Assembly: GCF_007830545.1 (NCBI RefSeq)
Contig: NZ_VLLF01000001.1
Location: forward strand, 620,001 to 684,000
Source of the DNA: Roseibium hamelinense
GTDB lineage: Bacteria > Pseudomonadota > Alphaproteobacteria > Rhizobiales > Stappiaceae
DNA: 64,000 bases
Direction: 5' to 3'
A program made the position numbers and the translations under genes. Numbering within the stretch: the first letter of the stretch is position 1; each line of letters begins with the position of its first letter. The notes below the pieces were generated by a model. It searched no databases and was not told where the DNA came from. It was given only the letters and a program-made list of their open reading frames with translations. This document shows positions 17,641 through 27,718 of this stretch, one piece after another.

Positions 17641-19089
17641 TTATGCGTTCAAAACCCGCCCATAGGCATCCAGCACAGATTCCTTCATCATTTCCGACAG
17701 GGTCGGGTGCGGGAAGATTGTGTGCATCAGCTCTTCTTCTGTCGTCTCCAGGTTCATGGCAACCACAAATCCCTGGATAAGCTCGGTCACTTCCGCACCA
17801 ACCATATGCGCGCCAAGAAGTTCACCGGTCTTCTTATCAAAGATGACCTTGATCATGCCGTTGTCTTCGCCGAGTGCGATTGCCTTGCCATTGGCATTGA
17901 ACTGGTAGCGCCCGACGCGAATATCCCGGCCCTGTTCCTTGGCCTTGGCTTCGCTCAAGCCAACCGAGGCGACCTGTGGATTGCAGTAGGTGCAGCCTGG
18001 GATCTTGCGGTGGTCCATCGGGTGGACGCCTTCGACACCTGCGATCTTTTCAATGCAGATGACCCCCTCATGCTCCGCCTTGTGGGCCAGCATCGGAGGC
18101 CCGGCGACATCGCCAATGGCGTAGATGCCAGGCACATTGGTCTTGCCGTATCCGTCAATGACGATGCAGCCGCGGTCGGTTTTCACACCGAGCTCTTCCA
18201 GGCCAAGGTTTTCGATGTTGCCCTGGACGCCGACAGCAGAAATCAAGTTATCAGCCTTGATCTGGGTGGTCTTGCCGTCCTTGGTCTCGACATGGGCCGT
18301 GATGCTGTCGGAGGCCTTGTCGACTTTGGTGACCTTGGCTTCGGTCAGGATTTTCAGACCGCGCTTTTCCAGTACCTTGCGGGCGAATTTCGAGATTTCC
18401 TCATCTTCGACCGGCATGACGTTTTTCATCAGCTCGACGACGGTGACATCCACACCCATGGAGCGATAGAAGGATGCGAATTCGATACCGATCGCGCCTG
18501 ATCCCATGACCACCAGAGATTTCGGCATCTTGGACGGTTTCATAGCCTCAAAATAGGTCCAGATCAGCTTACCGTCCGGCTCGATACCCGGCAGAGCACG
18601 CGGGCGGGCGCCAGTCGCCACGATAATGTGCTTGGCGGTGTAAGTGCCCTCGCCTTTGACGCCTTTTGGCACCGGGTGCTGCGGCTCGACGGCCGGCTTG
18701 GACGGCTTGCCGACAACGATCTCACCGGGCTTTTTGAGCTTGGCTTCGCCCCAGATCACATCAATCTTGTTCTTTTTCATCAAGAACCCGACGCCGCCGT
18801 TGAGCCGGGCGGACACGCCGCGGGACCGGGCAACGACATCTTTGACGTCCGCTTTCATGGTGCCCTCAAGCGTCAGGCCGAAGCTTTTGGCATGATTGGC
18901 GTGGTCCATGATTTCAGCCGACCGCAGGAGCGCTTTTGTCGGGATACAACCCCAGTTCAGGCAGATACCGCCCAAGTGTTCGCGTTCGACGATTGCTGTT
19001 TTCAAGCCCAACTGGGCTGCGCGGATTGCGGTGACGTAACCGCCGGGTCCGGACCCGATGATGATCACGTCGTAGTTGGTGTCAGCCAT
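17641..19089 (-). CDS. lpdA: Dihydrolipoyl dehydrogenase (E3)
   Basis: FAD enzyme reoxidising dihydrolipoamide on the pyruvate dehydrogenase complex. The 482-residue protein has the FAD motif GSGPGG, the redox-active disulfide GGICLNWGC (C43, C48), the NAD domain around VVMGSGAIGIEFAS and the C-terminal active-site HPHPTLSE (H461, E466). It lies downstream of pdhC but is separated from it by a hairpin with a T run, so its level can differ from the rest of the operon. Confidence 0.97.
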   Translation of the reverse strand: MADTNYDVIIIGSGPGGYVTAIRAAQLGLKTAIVEREHLGGICLNWGCIPTKALLRSAEIMDHANHAKSFGLTLEGTMKADVKDVVARSRGVSARLNGGVGFLMKKNKIDVIWGEAKLKKPGEIVVGKPSKPAVEPQHPVPKGVKGEGTYTAKHIIVATGARPRALPGIEPDGKLIWTYFEAMKPSKMPKSLVVMGSGAIGIEFASFYRSMGVDVTVVELMKNVMPVEDEEISKFARKVLEKRGLKILTEAKVTKVDKASDSITAHVETKDGKTTQIKADNLISAVGVQGNIENLGLEELGVKTDRGCIVIDGYGKTNVPGIYAIGDVAGPPMLAHKAEHEGVICIEKIAGVEGVHPMDHRKIPGCTYCNPQVASVGLSEAKAKEQGRDIRVGRYQFNANGKAIALGEDNGMIKVIFDKKTGELLGAHMVGAEVTELIQGFVVAMNLETTEEELMHTIFPHPTLSEMMKESVLDAYGRVLNA

Positions 19090-19118
19090 GGCGATTTCCC
19101 CGGCGCATGAAGTCTGTT

Positions 19119-19150
19119 TCGAAAAAGGCGCGGCAGTCCGGCCGCGCCTT
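19119..19150 (-). terminator. Terminator/attenuator between pdhC and lpd
   Basis: A 9-bp perfect stem pairs 19125-19133 with 19142-19150, with an 8-base loop. On the minus strand it is followed by a run of five T. It sits in the 73-base gap between pdhC and lpd, both read on this strand, so it should end or reduce transcription into lpd. Confidence 0.75.
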
Positions 19151-19162
19151 GCGATGCATGCC

Positions 19163-20521
19163 TCAGACCAGCATGCTCATCGGGTTTTCGATGTAGCCCT
19201 TGAATGCTGCAAGCAGCTCGGCCCCGAGCGCGCCGTCCACACACCGGTGGTCGGTCGACAGTGTCACGGACATAACGGTCGCAACCGCCAGCTCGCCGTC
19301 CTTGACCACCGGCCGTTTTTCACCGGCCCCAACGGCCAAGATGGTCGCATGCGGCGGGTTCACGACCGCCGAGAAGTTCTTCACGCCCATCATGCCCATG
19401 TTGGAAACAGCTGTCGTGCCGCCCTGGTACTCTTCCGGCTTAAGCTTGCGGTCTTTGGCACGCTTGCCGAGATCCTTCATCTCGTTGGAAACGACGGACA
19501 ACGGCTTTTCTTCCGCACGGCGGATGATCGGTGTGATCAGGCCGCCAGGAATGGCGACGGCAACACCGACATCGGCGTGCTTGTGCTTGACCATGTTGTC
19601 GTCTGTCCACGACACGTTGGCATCCGGCACATCGCGCAAGGCAAGCGCCAGCGCCTTGATGGTCATGTCGTTGACCGACAGCTTGTAGGCTGGGTTGCCG
19701 TCCTTGTCCTTGGAGGCAGACGCATTGAGCTGCGCCCTCAGGGCCAAAAGGGCATCCAGTTCACAGTCCACCGACACATAAAAATGCGGGATGGTCTGCT
19801 TGGACTCGGTCAGGCGCTTTGCGATGGTCTTGCGCATGCCGTCATGCGGCACAAGTTCGTAAGACCCCTCTTCGTAGAGCTTGAGCACCTGATCGGCAGA
19901 CGGTCCGCGCGGCGCGGCGGCTGACGGAGCAGCTGCTGCAGGGCTGGGCGCAGCTGCCGCAGGCGCAGCCTTTCCGGTGCCCTTCTCCATTGCCGCTTCG
20001 ATGTCTTTCTTGACAATGCGCCCATGCGGGCCGGAGCCGGAAATCTGGCCGAGATCCAGACCGTTCAGCTTGGCAAGGCGGCGCGCCAGTGGCGACGAGA
20101 AAATGCGCTTGCCATCAGCGCCCTTGGGCGCCGGCATGGGATCAGTCGCCGCTTCCGCGCCGACCGGAATCACGTCCTTGGCACCGGCGTCCGTTGCCGG
20201 GGCTGCGTCCGATTTCGCCTCGGCGGGGGCAGCTGCCGGAGCAGACCCGCCGGATGAATCGATGGCACTCGCATCTTCCCCGTCCTCAAGAAGAACGGCA
20301 ATCAATGCGTTGACCTTGACGCCCTCAGTGCCTTCCGGAACGACGATTTTTCCGAGCTTGCCCTCATCGACAGCTTCCACTTCCATGGTCGCCTTGTCGG
20401 TCTCGATCTCTGCGATGACGTCACCGGCCGAAACCGTGTCGCCTTCTTTGACAAGCCATTTGGCCAGATTGCCCTCTTCCATCGTCGGAGAGAGCGCCGG
20501 CATGGTGATGTTGATTGGCAT
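19163..20521 (-). CDS. pdhC: Pyruvate dehydrogenase E2 (dihydrolipoamide acetyltransferase)
   Basis: Core of the pyruvate dehydrogenase complex. In the 452 residues there is one N-terminal lipoyl domain (lipoylated K43 in [11 protein letters not shown]). Ala/Pro linkers follow, then a peripheral subunit-binding domain ([19 protein letters not shown], about 140-175), another Ala/Pro linker, and the catalytic acetyltransferase domain ending with [12 protein letters not shown] (H425, D429). The C-terminal ENPMSMLV is typical. It is cotranscribed with pdhB, 17 bases away. Confidence 0.97.
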   Translation of the reverse strand: MPINITMPALSPTMEEGNLAKWLVKEGDTVSAGDVIAEIETDKATMEVEAVDEGKLGKIVVPEGTEGVKVNALIAVLLEDGEDASAIDSSGGSAPAAAPAEAKSDAAPATDAGAKDVIPVGAEAATDPMPAPKGADGKRIFSSPLARRLAKLNGLDLGQISGSGPHGRIVKKDIEAAMEKGTGKAAPAAAAPSPAAAAPSAAAPRGPSADQVLKLYEEGSYELVPHDGMRKTIAKRLTESKQTIPHFYVSVDCELDALLALRAQLNASASKDKDGNPAYKLSVNDMTIKALALALRDVPDANVSWTDDNMVKHKHADVGVAVAIPGGLITPIIRRAEEKPLSVVSNEMKDLGKRAKDRKLKPEEYQGGTTAVSNMGMMGVKNFSAVVNPPHATILAVGAGEKRPVVKDGELAVATVMSVTLSTDHRCVDGALGAELLAAFKGYIENPMSMLV

Positions 20522-20538
20522 GACCGTTTCCCTCGCCC

Positions 20539-21930
20539 TTAGCTGGTGTAGGTGACGGCTTTGGCCGCATCGATGACTTCCTGAACATTGGGAAGCGCGA
20601 GCTTCTCAAGGTTCGCCGCATAAGGCATCGGAACGTCCTTGCCCGTGACACGCAGGATCGGTGCATCCAGGTAGTCAAAGGCCTGTTCCTGGACCTGGTA
20701 GGCAATTTCCGAAGAGACCGAGCACATCGGGAAAGCTTCCTCGATGGTCACAACCCGGCCCGTCTTGCGAACCGACGCCAATACGGTGTCGATGTCAAGC
20801 GGACGAATGGTCCGCAGATTGATCACCTCGGCGGAAATACCCATGCCGGCCAGTTCTTCGGCTGCCTTCAGCGTGTAGGTCATGCCGATGCCCCAGGACA
20901 CCAATGTGATATCCGTGCCGGCGCGTTCGATTTTGGCCTTGCCGATCGGCAAAACGAAATCATCCATGTCCGGAATTTCGAACGAATGCCCGTAAAGGAT
21001 CTCGTTTTCCAGGAAGATGACCGGGTTTGGATCACGAATCGCAGCTTTCAAAAGGCCTTTTGCATCGGCAGCCGAATAAGGCTGGATGACCTTCAGGCCC
21101 GGTACATGCGCATACCAGGATGCATAGTCCTGGGAGTGCTGAGCCCCAACGCGGGCCGCAGCGCCGTTGGGCCCGCGGAACACGATCGGCGCGCCCATCT
21201 GGCCGCCGGACATGTAGAGAGTCTTTGCTGCTGAGTTGATGATCTGGTCGATCGCCTGCATGGCGAAGTTGAAGGTCATGAACTCGACAATCGGCATCAA
21301 GCCCGCCATCGCGGCCCCGACGCCGAGACCGGCGAAACCGTGTTCTGTGATCGGCGTGTCGACAACCCGCTTCGCACCGAATTCGTCCAGCAGTCCTTGG
21401 GTGATCTTGTAGGCGCCCTGGTACTCGGCAACCTCCTCACCCATTACGAACACATCACCGTCACGGCGCATTTCCTCGGCCATGGCATCGCGCAGGGCTT
21501 CACGTACGGTGGACGACTTCATTGCCGTGCCTTCCGGCACTTCCGGATCTTCGGCCGATTCGGGTGCTGGCGCTTGCGGTGTCGGGGCTGCAGCCACCGG
21601 AGTGGGTTCGGACTTCGCCTCGGCCGGGGCAGAAGGTGCCTCGGCCGGCTCCGAAGAGGAGGCACCGTCCAGTGCGCTGGCATCTTCCCCTTCGCCCAGC
21701 AAAATAGCGATCTTCTCGTTCACCTTGACCGCGTCGGTGCCCTCGGCAATCAGGATCTTGCCAAGCGTGCCCTCATCGACAGCTTCCACTTCCATGGTTG
21801 CCTTGTCGGTCTCAATTTCGGCAATCACGTCGCCCGCAGAGACGGTGTCGCCTTCGGCTTTGAGCCACTTGGCGAGCTTTCCTTCTTCCATGGTCGGCGA
21901 CAGGGCCGGCATCAGAATATCAATCGGCAT
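20539..21930 (-). CDS. pdhB: Pyruvate dehydrogenase E1 beta subunit with lipoyl domain
   Basis: Beta subunit of the thiamine-dependent decarboxylase. The 463-residue protein begins with a full lipoyl domain (K43 in the same ETDKATME context as PdhC) and an acidic Ala/Pro linker. The transketolase-like E1 beta domain then starts with [15 protein letters not shown]. An N-terminal lipoyl domain on E1 beta is a known alphaproteobacterial trait. The first 50 residues are nearly identical to those of PdhC, pointing to duplication or gene conversion. Confidence 0.97.
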   Translation of the reverse strand: MPIDILMPALSPTMEEGKLAKWLKAEGDTVSAGDVIAEIETDKATMEVEAVDEGTLGKILIAEGTDAVKVNEKIAILLGEGEDASALDGASSSEPAEAPSAPAEAKSEPTPVAAAPTPQAPAPESAEDPEVPEGTAMKSSTVREALRDAMAEEMRRDGDVFVMGEEVAEYQGAYKITQGLLDEFGAKRVVDTPITEHGFAGLGVGAAMAGLMPIVEFMTFNFAMQAIDQIINSAAKTLYMSGGQMGAPIVFRGPNGAAARVGAQHSQDYASWYAHVPGLKVIQPYSAADAKGLLKAAIRDPNPVIFLENEILYGHSFEIPDMDDFVLPIGKAKIERAGTDITLVSWGIGMTYTLKAAEELAGMGISAEVINLRTIRPLDIDTVLASVRKTGRVVTIEEAFPMCSVSSEIAYQVQEQAFDYLDAPILRVTGKDVPMPYAANLEKLALPNVQEVIDAAKAVTYTS

Positions 21931-21945
21931 GATGTCTCCCCCGCC

Positions 21946-23001
21946 TTAAAGCAAAATGTCTGTATAGAGTTCGGACGGATCCGGCTCCGGATCGGTCTGC
22001 GCAAATTCAGCAGATTCGGCGACGGCGGCGCGCACATCCTTGTCGATGCCCTTGAGCTCGTCTTCCGTTGCCCACTTGTTGTCGAGCAGACGCTTGCGGA
22101 CCTGTTCGATCGGATCGTGTTCGGTCCGCATCTTTTGCACTTCGTCTTTTGAGCGGTATTTTGCAGGGTCGGACATGGAGTGTCCGCGGTAGCGATAGGT
22201 CACCATTTCGAGGATGTAGGGCCCCTTGCCCTCCCGGCACCATTCAAGCGCCTTTTGCGAGGCCGCCATAACGGCACGCACATCCATGCCGTCGACCTTT
22301 TCGCCCGGTATTCCGAACGACGCACCGCGCTGGGACAAATCGGTCATGGAGGATGACCGCTCTACGCTCGTTCCCATTCCGTACTTGTTGTTCTCAATGA
22401 CATAGATGACCGGTAGCTTCCAAAGCTCGGCCATATTGAAGCTCTCATAAACCTGACCCTGGTTGGACGCACCGTCCCCGAAGAAGGTCATCGAGACATT
22501 ACCGTTTTCGCGGTATTTATTTGCAAACCCGAGCCCGGTACCAAGAGACACCTGCGCGCCGACAATGCCGTGTCCGCCGTAGAAGTCTTTTTCCTTGGAG
22601 AACATGTGCATCGAGCCGCCCTTGCCTTTGGACAAGCCGCCGCGGCGTCCGGTCAGTTCAGCCATCACACCCTTGGGGTCCAGCCCCATGGCCAGCATGT
22701 GCCCATGATCCCGGTAAGCTGTGATCATTTGGTCGCCGTCGACCTTGGCCATCTGCATGCCGATCACAACGGCTTCCTGGCCAATATAAAGGTGGCAGAA
22801 TCCTCCGATCAGGCCCATACCGTATAGCTGGCCGGCCTTTTCCTCGAAACGCCGGATCAGCAGCATCTCCCGGTAGGCGTGAAGTTCCTGGTCCTTGTCG
22901 AACTCGATGATCGCGGGCGCTGCGTTTCTCGCGGCGCTGCGGGACCGGCTGGAGGCGCTTTTTGTGCGCGTGCCGGCGGAAGTCTTACTGCTTGCTGCCA
23001 T
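21946..23001 (-). CDS. pdhA: Pyruvate dehydrogenase E1 alpha subunit
   Basis: Thiamine diphosphate-binding alpha subunit. It shows the family run REMLLIRRFEEKAGQLYGMG, the TPP motif GDGASNQG ending in IENN, and the phosphorylation-loop region YRYRGHSMSDPAKYR. The start at MAASSKTS (23001) is chosen by comparison with rhizobial PdhA; in-frame ATGs at 23010 and 23031 would extend it by up to ten residues. It is the first gene of pdhA-pdhB-pdhC, with the promoter in the 150-base AT-rich gap before ftsB. Confidence 0.96.
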   Translation of the reverse strand: MAASSKTSAGTRTKSASSRSRSAARNAAPAIIEFDKDQELHAYREMLLIRRFEEKAGQLYGMGLIGGFCHLYIGQEAVVIGMQMAKVDGDQMITAYRDHGHMLAMGLDPKGVMAELTGRRGGLSKGKGGSMHMFSKEKDFYGGHGIVGAQVSLGTGLGFANKYRENGNVSMTFFGDGASNQGQVYESFNMAELWKLPVIYVIENNKYGMGTSVERSSSMTDLSQRGASFGIPGEKVDGMDVRAVMAASQKALEWCREGKGPYILEMVTYRYRGHSMSDPAKYRSKDEVQKMRTEHDPIEQVRKRLLDNKWATEDELKGIDKDVRAAVAESAEFAQTDPEPDPSELYTDILL

Positions 23002-23182
23002 ATCCCTCATCTCAACGTGACGTTTCCCCATGGAGAGCCAAGCGGAGGTTAAACGGCTCCTCTTGTCAATCCAAGTGCCAGCGTTCGCCGGCTCACCTAG
23101 TTCAAGTTTCTGATTTATTTTCGCTTTTTAAGATTAACCGAAAGTCGATTAATAGCCGTCTATCAACCGTATTCCGGTTTAT

Positions 23183-23515
23183 TTACTGGTAAGAGTGCCC
23201 TGGACGGAGAATGACAAGCTCATCCGCGTGCATCAGATTAAGATTGAGACGGGCGCGTTCGTCAACCATGTCAGGGTCGAGACTTTCCGGACGGAGCAGA
23301 CTTACACGCGCGACAAGCTCTTCGCGCTGGCGGGTCAACACATCCAGTTTCGCCTGAAGCTCAGTAACTTCTCGCTCAATGCGGGCCCGGCCAACCAGCC
23401 CCAACTCGCCGTTGAGCGCGTGAAAACCAAAATAAACAAGCGCACCGCAGGCAGCAAAAGGAATGACAAGCCGACGGAGAAAAGACTGCTTACGTTGACG
23501 GGTAGTAGCGGGCAC
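23183..23515 (-). CDS. ftsB: Cell-division protein FtsB (septum formation initiator)
   Basis: A small bitopic divisome protein that bridges FtsL and FtsQ. The 110-residue product has a basic N terminus (RQRKQSFLRRL), one membrane segment at about 15-35 and a coiled coil (EREVTELQAKLDVLTRQREEL). A conserved tail ERARLNLNLMHADELVIL then matches alphaproteobacterial FtsB/DivIC. The start is a GTG with AAGG upstream; no ATG is available. It lies upstream of pdhA, as in many alphaproteobacteria. Confidence 0.9.
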   Translation of the reverse strand: MPATTRQRKQSFLRRLVIPFAACGALVYFGFHALNGELGLVGRARIEREVTELQAKLDVLTRQREELVARVSLLRPESLDPDMVDERARLNLNLMHADELVILRPGHSYQ

Positions 23516-23665
23516 GGACGAGACCTTGACGCAGATACAAATGGGCCTTGAGTCTGATCAAGATGACTCAATCAGACTTAACAAGTCCTTTCGCAAATGT
23601 GGCAAATCCTCATAAAATCGCCGAAGAAGAGCGCGCGCAGCCGTTCATCCGCCTCGCCTCGCAAG

Positions 23666-26600
23666 CTATGCCGCCGCCGCGAGGCGGGACAATTTCGTAA
23701 GGACAGTTGCCGCCCCCTTGAGACGCGTTTCGGTTTGTTCCCAATCCCTTGTGAACACCACCTTCTGGTCCGGACGGATCTTTGCCAAGACACCCTGTTC
23801 CGCGATGTAGCTGACCAGCCCGGCGGGATTTGCGAATTCGCTATTCCGGAAAGTGATGACAATCCCTTTGGGCCCGGCATCCACCTTCTCGATGTTTGCC
23901 TTGCGGCACAGCCCCTTGATGAAAACAATCTTCAACAGATGCTGAACTTCTTCAGGAAGCGGGCCGAACCGGTCGATCATCTCCGCACCAAACGCATCGA
24001 TATCCGCGGCTTCGGTCAGATCCCCCAAGCGCCGGTAGAGATTGAGACGCAACTGCAGATCCGGGACATAGTCCTCCGGGATCAAGACCGGGGTGCCGAT
24101 GTTGATCTGCGGCGACCACTGTTCTTCCCCGATATCCGTCCCGCCATCCTTTAGCTGGGCAACGGCCTCCTCCAGCATCTGCTGATAGAGTTCGAAGCCG
24201 ACTTCCTTTACGTGCCCGGATTGCTCCTCACCAAGCAAATTGCCCGCACCGCGGATGTCCAGATCGTGGCTCGCCAGTTGAAACCCGGCGCCGAGGGTTT
24301 CAAGCGACTGCAACACCTTGAGGCGGCGCTCTGCGGTGGCGGTCAGTTTCTTGTTGGCCGGCACTGTGAACAGCGCATAAGCCCGGGTTTTCGATCGTCC
24401 GACACGCCCGCGCAACTGATAAAGCTGCGCCAGGCCGAACATGTCGGCCCGGTGCACGATCAGCGTATTTGCTGTTGGAATATCCAGACCGGACTCCACG
24501 ATCGTGGTGGACAGAAGCACGTTGTATTTGCTCTCGTAGAAGGCGTTCATCACGTCTTCCAGCTCGCTCGGCGGCATCTGGCCGTGTGCGACCGCAACTT
24601 TGAGCTCGGGAACGCTCTCGGCCAGAAATTGCTGTTGATCTGCAAGATCGGCCAGGCGCGGGCATACATAAAAGCTCTGCCCCCCGCGGTAGTGCTCGCG
24701 CAACAATGCTTCGCGAACGACGAGCGGATCGAATGGCGACACAAATGTGCGCACGGCGAGCCTGTCGACCGGCGGTGTCGCGATCAGCGAAAGCTCGCGC
24801 ACACCCGTCAGGGCGAGCTGCAACGTGCGCGGGATCGGCGTTGCGGATAGGGTCAACACGTGAACATCGGTTTTCAGCTCTTTCAGGCGTTCCTTGTGCT
24901 TCACGCCGAAATGCTGCTCTTCGTCAATGATCAACAGTCCCAGATCCCGGAAGGTCACACCTTTGCCAAGCAGGGCATGAGTACCGATCACAATATCGAC
25001 GGACCCGTCGGCCAGGCCCTTCTTGGTAGCTGTCAATTCGCGGGCTGGCACCAGGCGGGATGCGTGGGCGACATTGATCGGCAGCCCGTGAAACCTTTCT
25101 GCAAATGTGCGGTAGTGCTGACGCGCCAGCAACGTGGTGGGGACGACGACGGCGACCTGCCGGCCGGACATGGCCGCCACGAAAGCGGCGCGCAGGGCCA
25201 CCTCGGTCTTTCCAAAACCAACATCACCGCACACCAGCCGGTCCATCGGGCGACCGGCGGCCAGATCCTCGAACACCGCGTCGATGGCATTCAACTGGTC
25301 ATCGGTTTCTTCATAAGGGAACCGCGTGGCGAACTCGTCGTAAACGCCGTCTGGGGTTTCGACCACTGGCGCCGTCTTCAACGCACGGGACGCTGCCGTC
25401 TTGATGAGCCCGTCAGCGATTTCAAGAATGCGCTTTTTGAGCTTGGCCTTACGAGCCTGCCACGCGCCGCCTCCAAGTTTGTCAAGCTGGGCTTCCTGGT
25501 CCTCGGACCCGTAGCGTGACAAAAGCTCGATGTTCTCAACCGGAAGATAGAGCTTGTCGCCGCCTGCATATTGCAATTCCAGGCAATCATGGGGTGCCCC
25601 GATGGCTTCTACGGTTTTCAGGCCGATAAAGCGCCCGATCCCGTGTTCGACATGAACCACCAGATCGCCCTCGGACAAACCGGTTGCCTCGGTAATGACG
25701 TTGGCGCCTTTTGACTTGCGCCGGGTTTTCCGCACCAAGCGATCGCCCAGAACATCCTGTTCGCCAATGATCGCAACATCAGCCAGCTCAAACCCTTGCT
25801 CAATGCCAAGCACACACAAGGCTGCGGTCTTCGGCGGAAGCTTCATCGCCTCTTCGAACGTGGCAACATCCTGCGCCGTGCCCAGTCCATGATCTTTCAG
25901 GATCTGCCCAAGCCGGTCGCGCGAACCGTCCGACCAGCAGGCGATAACCGCACGTTTGCCGTCTTTTTGAAGATCGCGAACATGTCCCGTCAACGCGTCG
26001 AAGATGTTGACGTCGCCCGCTGCCCGTTCGGCGGCAAAACTCCGCCCTTGCCTGCCATCTATGGAGACGACGGTCTTTCCCTGACCCGGTGGCGGCGTGA
26101 ACGGATCAAGCGCGCCAGTGGCGCTGTCGGCCAGCGTCGACGTCCAACCGTCCTTGTCAAAATAAAGCGCGCCCGGCTCCACCGGCATGTAGGGCACGGT
26201 CCCGGCACTTGTGCCCGCTTCACGAGCCTCTCTGCGCGCCTCATAATGTTCTGCGACCTGGTCCAGCCGCTCGCGTACGGCATCTGCCGCCATCGCATCC
26301 AGGACAACCGGCGTGTGCCCGATATAGTCAAAGATTGTTTCCAGCCGCTCGTGGAACAGTGGCAACCAGTGTTCCATACCCGCATACCGGCGGCCGTCAC
26401 TAATCGACTGGTAAAGCACGTCTTCCCGGCTTGCCGCCCCAAACGACGACAGATACGCCTTGCGAAACCTCGAAATGGCCTCTTCTGTCAAGACCACTTC
26501 ACTCATCGGCAACAGGTCTAGCCGTTTGAGCTGTTTCGACGTCCGCTGAGTCTCCGGATCGAACGACCGGATCGATTCCAGGGTATCGCCGAAAAAATCA

Positions 26601-27154
26601 AGCCGGACGGGCTCTTCCGCGCCGGGTGCGAACAGATCGACGATCCCGCCGCGCACGGCGAACTCGCCGGTCTCCCGGACTGTCGGCGTGCGCGAAAATC
26701 CGTTGATATCCAGCCATTTGGCTATCGCTGCCATATCGCCCCGGTTGCCAGGCGCAAGACCAAACGTTTGCTCGCTCATCCAGGTGCGCTCGGGCAGCTT
26801 CTGAACGGCTGCATTGACGGTGGTCATCAACACGACCTTACGGTCTTTGGAAATCCCGTGTGCCAGCTGGCCAAGAGCCAGAAGTCTTCTGGCACTGATC
26901 GCCGGATTTGGGGAAACCCGATCGTAGGGCAAACAATCCCATGCGGGCAGTTGAAGAACTTCGACATCCGGCGCGAAAAAGGCCAGTGCCTCCGTGACCA
27001 TCTGCATGCGCGTTGCGTCACGCGCGATGAACACCAGCTCAAGGCCGCCGGCCGCATGTTCCTGCAGCACTTTCGCCAGCGCATAGCTCTCGGCACCGTC
27101 CGGCACGCTGGCAAGCGTTATATTGGCCTTGTCCTTCAACAGGCTTTCAAACAC
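23666..27154 (-). CDS. mfd: Transcription-repair coupling factor Mfd
   Basis: An ATP-dependent translocase that removes stalled RNA polymerase and recruits UvrA. The 1162-residue protein contains the UvrB-like N-terminal module, the RNA polymerase-interacting CarD-like domain (LSEGDLVVHVEHGIGRFIGL) and the helicase core with Walker A GDVGFGKTEVALRAAF and DEEQ in LLIIDEEQHFGVKHKER. The TRCF domain lies at the C terminus. The start is GTG, with AGGAA six bases upstream. It follows sdhE. Confidence 0.97.
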   Translation of the reverse strand: MFESLLKDKANITLASVPDGAESYALAKVLQEHAAGGLELVFIARDATRMQMVTEALAFFAPDVEVLQLPAWDCLPYDRVSPNPAISARRLLALGQLAHGISKDRKVVLMTTVNAAVQKLPERTWMSEQTFGLAPGNRGDMAAIAKWLDINGFSRTPTVRETGEFAVRGGIVDLFAPGAEEPVRLDFFGDTLESIRSFDPETQRTSKQLKRLDLLPMSEVVLTEEAISRFRKAYLSSFGAASREDVLYQSISDGRRYAGMEHWLPLFHERLETIFDYIGHTPVVLDAMAADAVRERLDQVAEHYEARREAREAGTSAGTVPYMPVEPGALYFDKDGWTSTLADSATGALDPFTPPPGQGKTVVSIDGRQGRSFAAERAAGDVNIFDALTGHVRDLQKDGKRAVIACWSDGSRDRLGQILKDHGLGTAQDVATFEEAMKLPPKTAALCVLGIEQGFELADVAIIGEQDVLGDRLVRKTRRKSKGANVITEATGLSEGDLVVHVEHGIGRFIGLKTVEAIGAPHDCLELQYAGGDKLYLPVENIELLSRYGSEDQEAQLDKLGGGAWQARKAKLKKRILEIADGLIKTAASRALKTAPVVETPDGVYDEFATRFPYEETDDQLNAIDAVFEDLAAGRPMDRLVCGDVGFGKTEVALRAAFVAAMSGRQVAVVVPTTLLARQHYRTFAERFHGLPINVAHASRLVPARELTATKKGLADGSVDIVIGTHALLGKGVTFRDLGLLIIDEEQHFGVKHKERLKELKTDVHVLTLSATPIPRTLQLALTGVRELSLIATPPVDRLAVRTFVSPFDPLVVREALLREHYRGGQSFYVCPRLADLADQQQFLAESVPELKVAVAHGQMPPSELEDVMNAFYESKYNVLLSTTIVESGLDIPTANTLIVHRADMFGLAQLYQLRGRVGRSKTRAYALFTVPANKKLTATAERRLKVLQSLETLGAGFQLASHDLDIRGAGNLLGEEQSGHVKEVGFELYQQMLEEAVAQLKDGGTDIGEEQWSPQINIGTPVLIPEDYVPDLQLRLNLYRRLGDLTEAADIDAFGAEMIDRFGPLPEEVQHLLKIVFIKGLCRKANIEKVDAGPKGIVITFRNSEFANPAGLVSYIAEQGVLAKIRPDQKVVFTRDWEQTETRLKGAATVLTKLSRLAAAA

Positions 27155-27178
27155 GGGAAATTCCTCAATTGTTATTGC

Positions 27179-27508
27179 TTATTGCTTATTGCTCGCCGTG
27201 GCAATTTGGTCTTCGTGAAACGCAATGATCCGGCGGTAGAGCGGTCCGTCCCATTCGGGCGGCAAGGGCTTCCGACCCGTCATCCAGGCATAAAGATCCT
27301 GGTCATGGGCGGTCAAAAGATGTTCGAGTTCCGACAGCTCTTCTTCTGTCAGGCTGTCGATGGTGGCATGGGCAAAGCCGCCGAGCAGCAGATCCATTTC
27401 CTTCATTCCGCGATGCCAGCAGCGAAACAGGATCTTTTTGCGCCGCGGCTCTCGCTCGCCAGCATCGCCGGCGGTTCCGGAGGCTGAAAGGTGTGCGTCG
27501 TCGCTCAT
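27179..27508 (-). CDS. sdhE: Succinate dehydrogenase assembly factor SdhE
   Basis: Helps attach FAD to the succinate dehydrogenase flavoprotein. The 109-residue product has the family core KKILFRCWHRGMKEMDLLLGGF, where RGMKE matches the conserved RGxxE motif, and then LTEEELSELEHLL and DLYAWMTG. The ATG at 27508 is preferred over an upstream extension to 27556. The family was once annotated as the CptB antitoxin. It sits between mfd and recG, a conserved alphaproteobacterial order. Confidence 0.93.
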   Translation of the reverse strand: MSDDAHLSASGTAGDAGEREPRRKKILFRCWHRGMKEMDLLLGGFAHATIDSLTEEELSELEHLLTAHDQDLYAWMTGRKPLPPEWDGPLYRRIIAFHEDQIATASNKQ

Positions 27509-27718
27509 TGAAAAACCCCAATTCCGCTCGTGTTCGCAGGATACAGTCCGGACCAAATGGTCTGGCCGAGATAGCTGGCCTCCGGATGCGTGGCAGCTAT
27601 ATAGCGCTCAAAAAACAATCTGTCAGCGGCGAAGGCCAAGGCGTTTGCGAAAGCGCCCCGCTTCGTGGCAATAGAAGCAGTCCGCACTCCCGCTTTTCCA
27701 GCACACGCCGGTTTCTTG

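Noticed and set aside
27179-27508. SdhE as CptB antitoxin
   Set aside because: Older annotation; the RGMKE motif and location beside mfd and recG fit the flavinylation factor and no CptA toxin is near.
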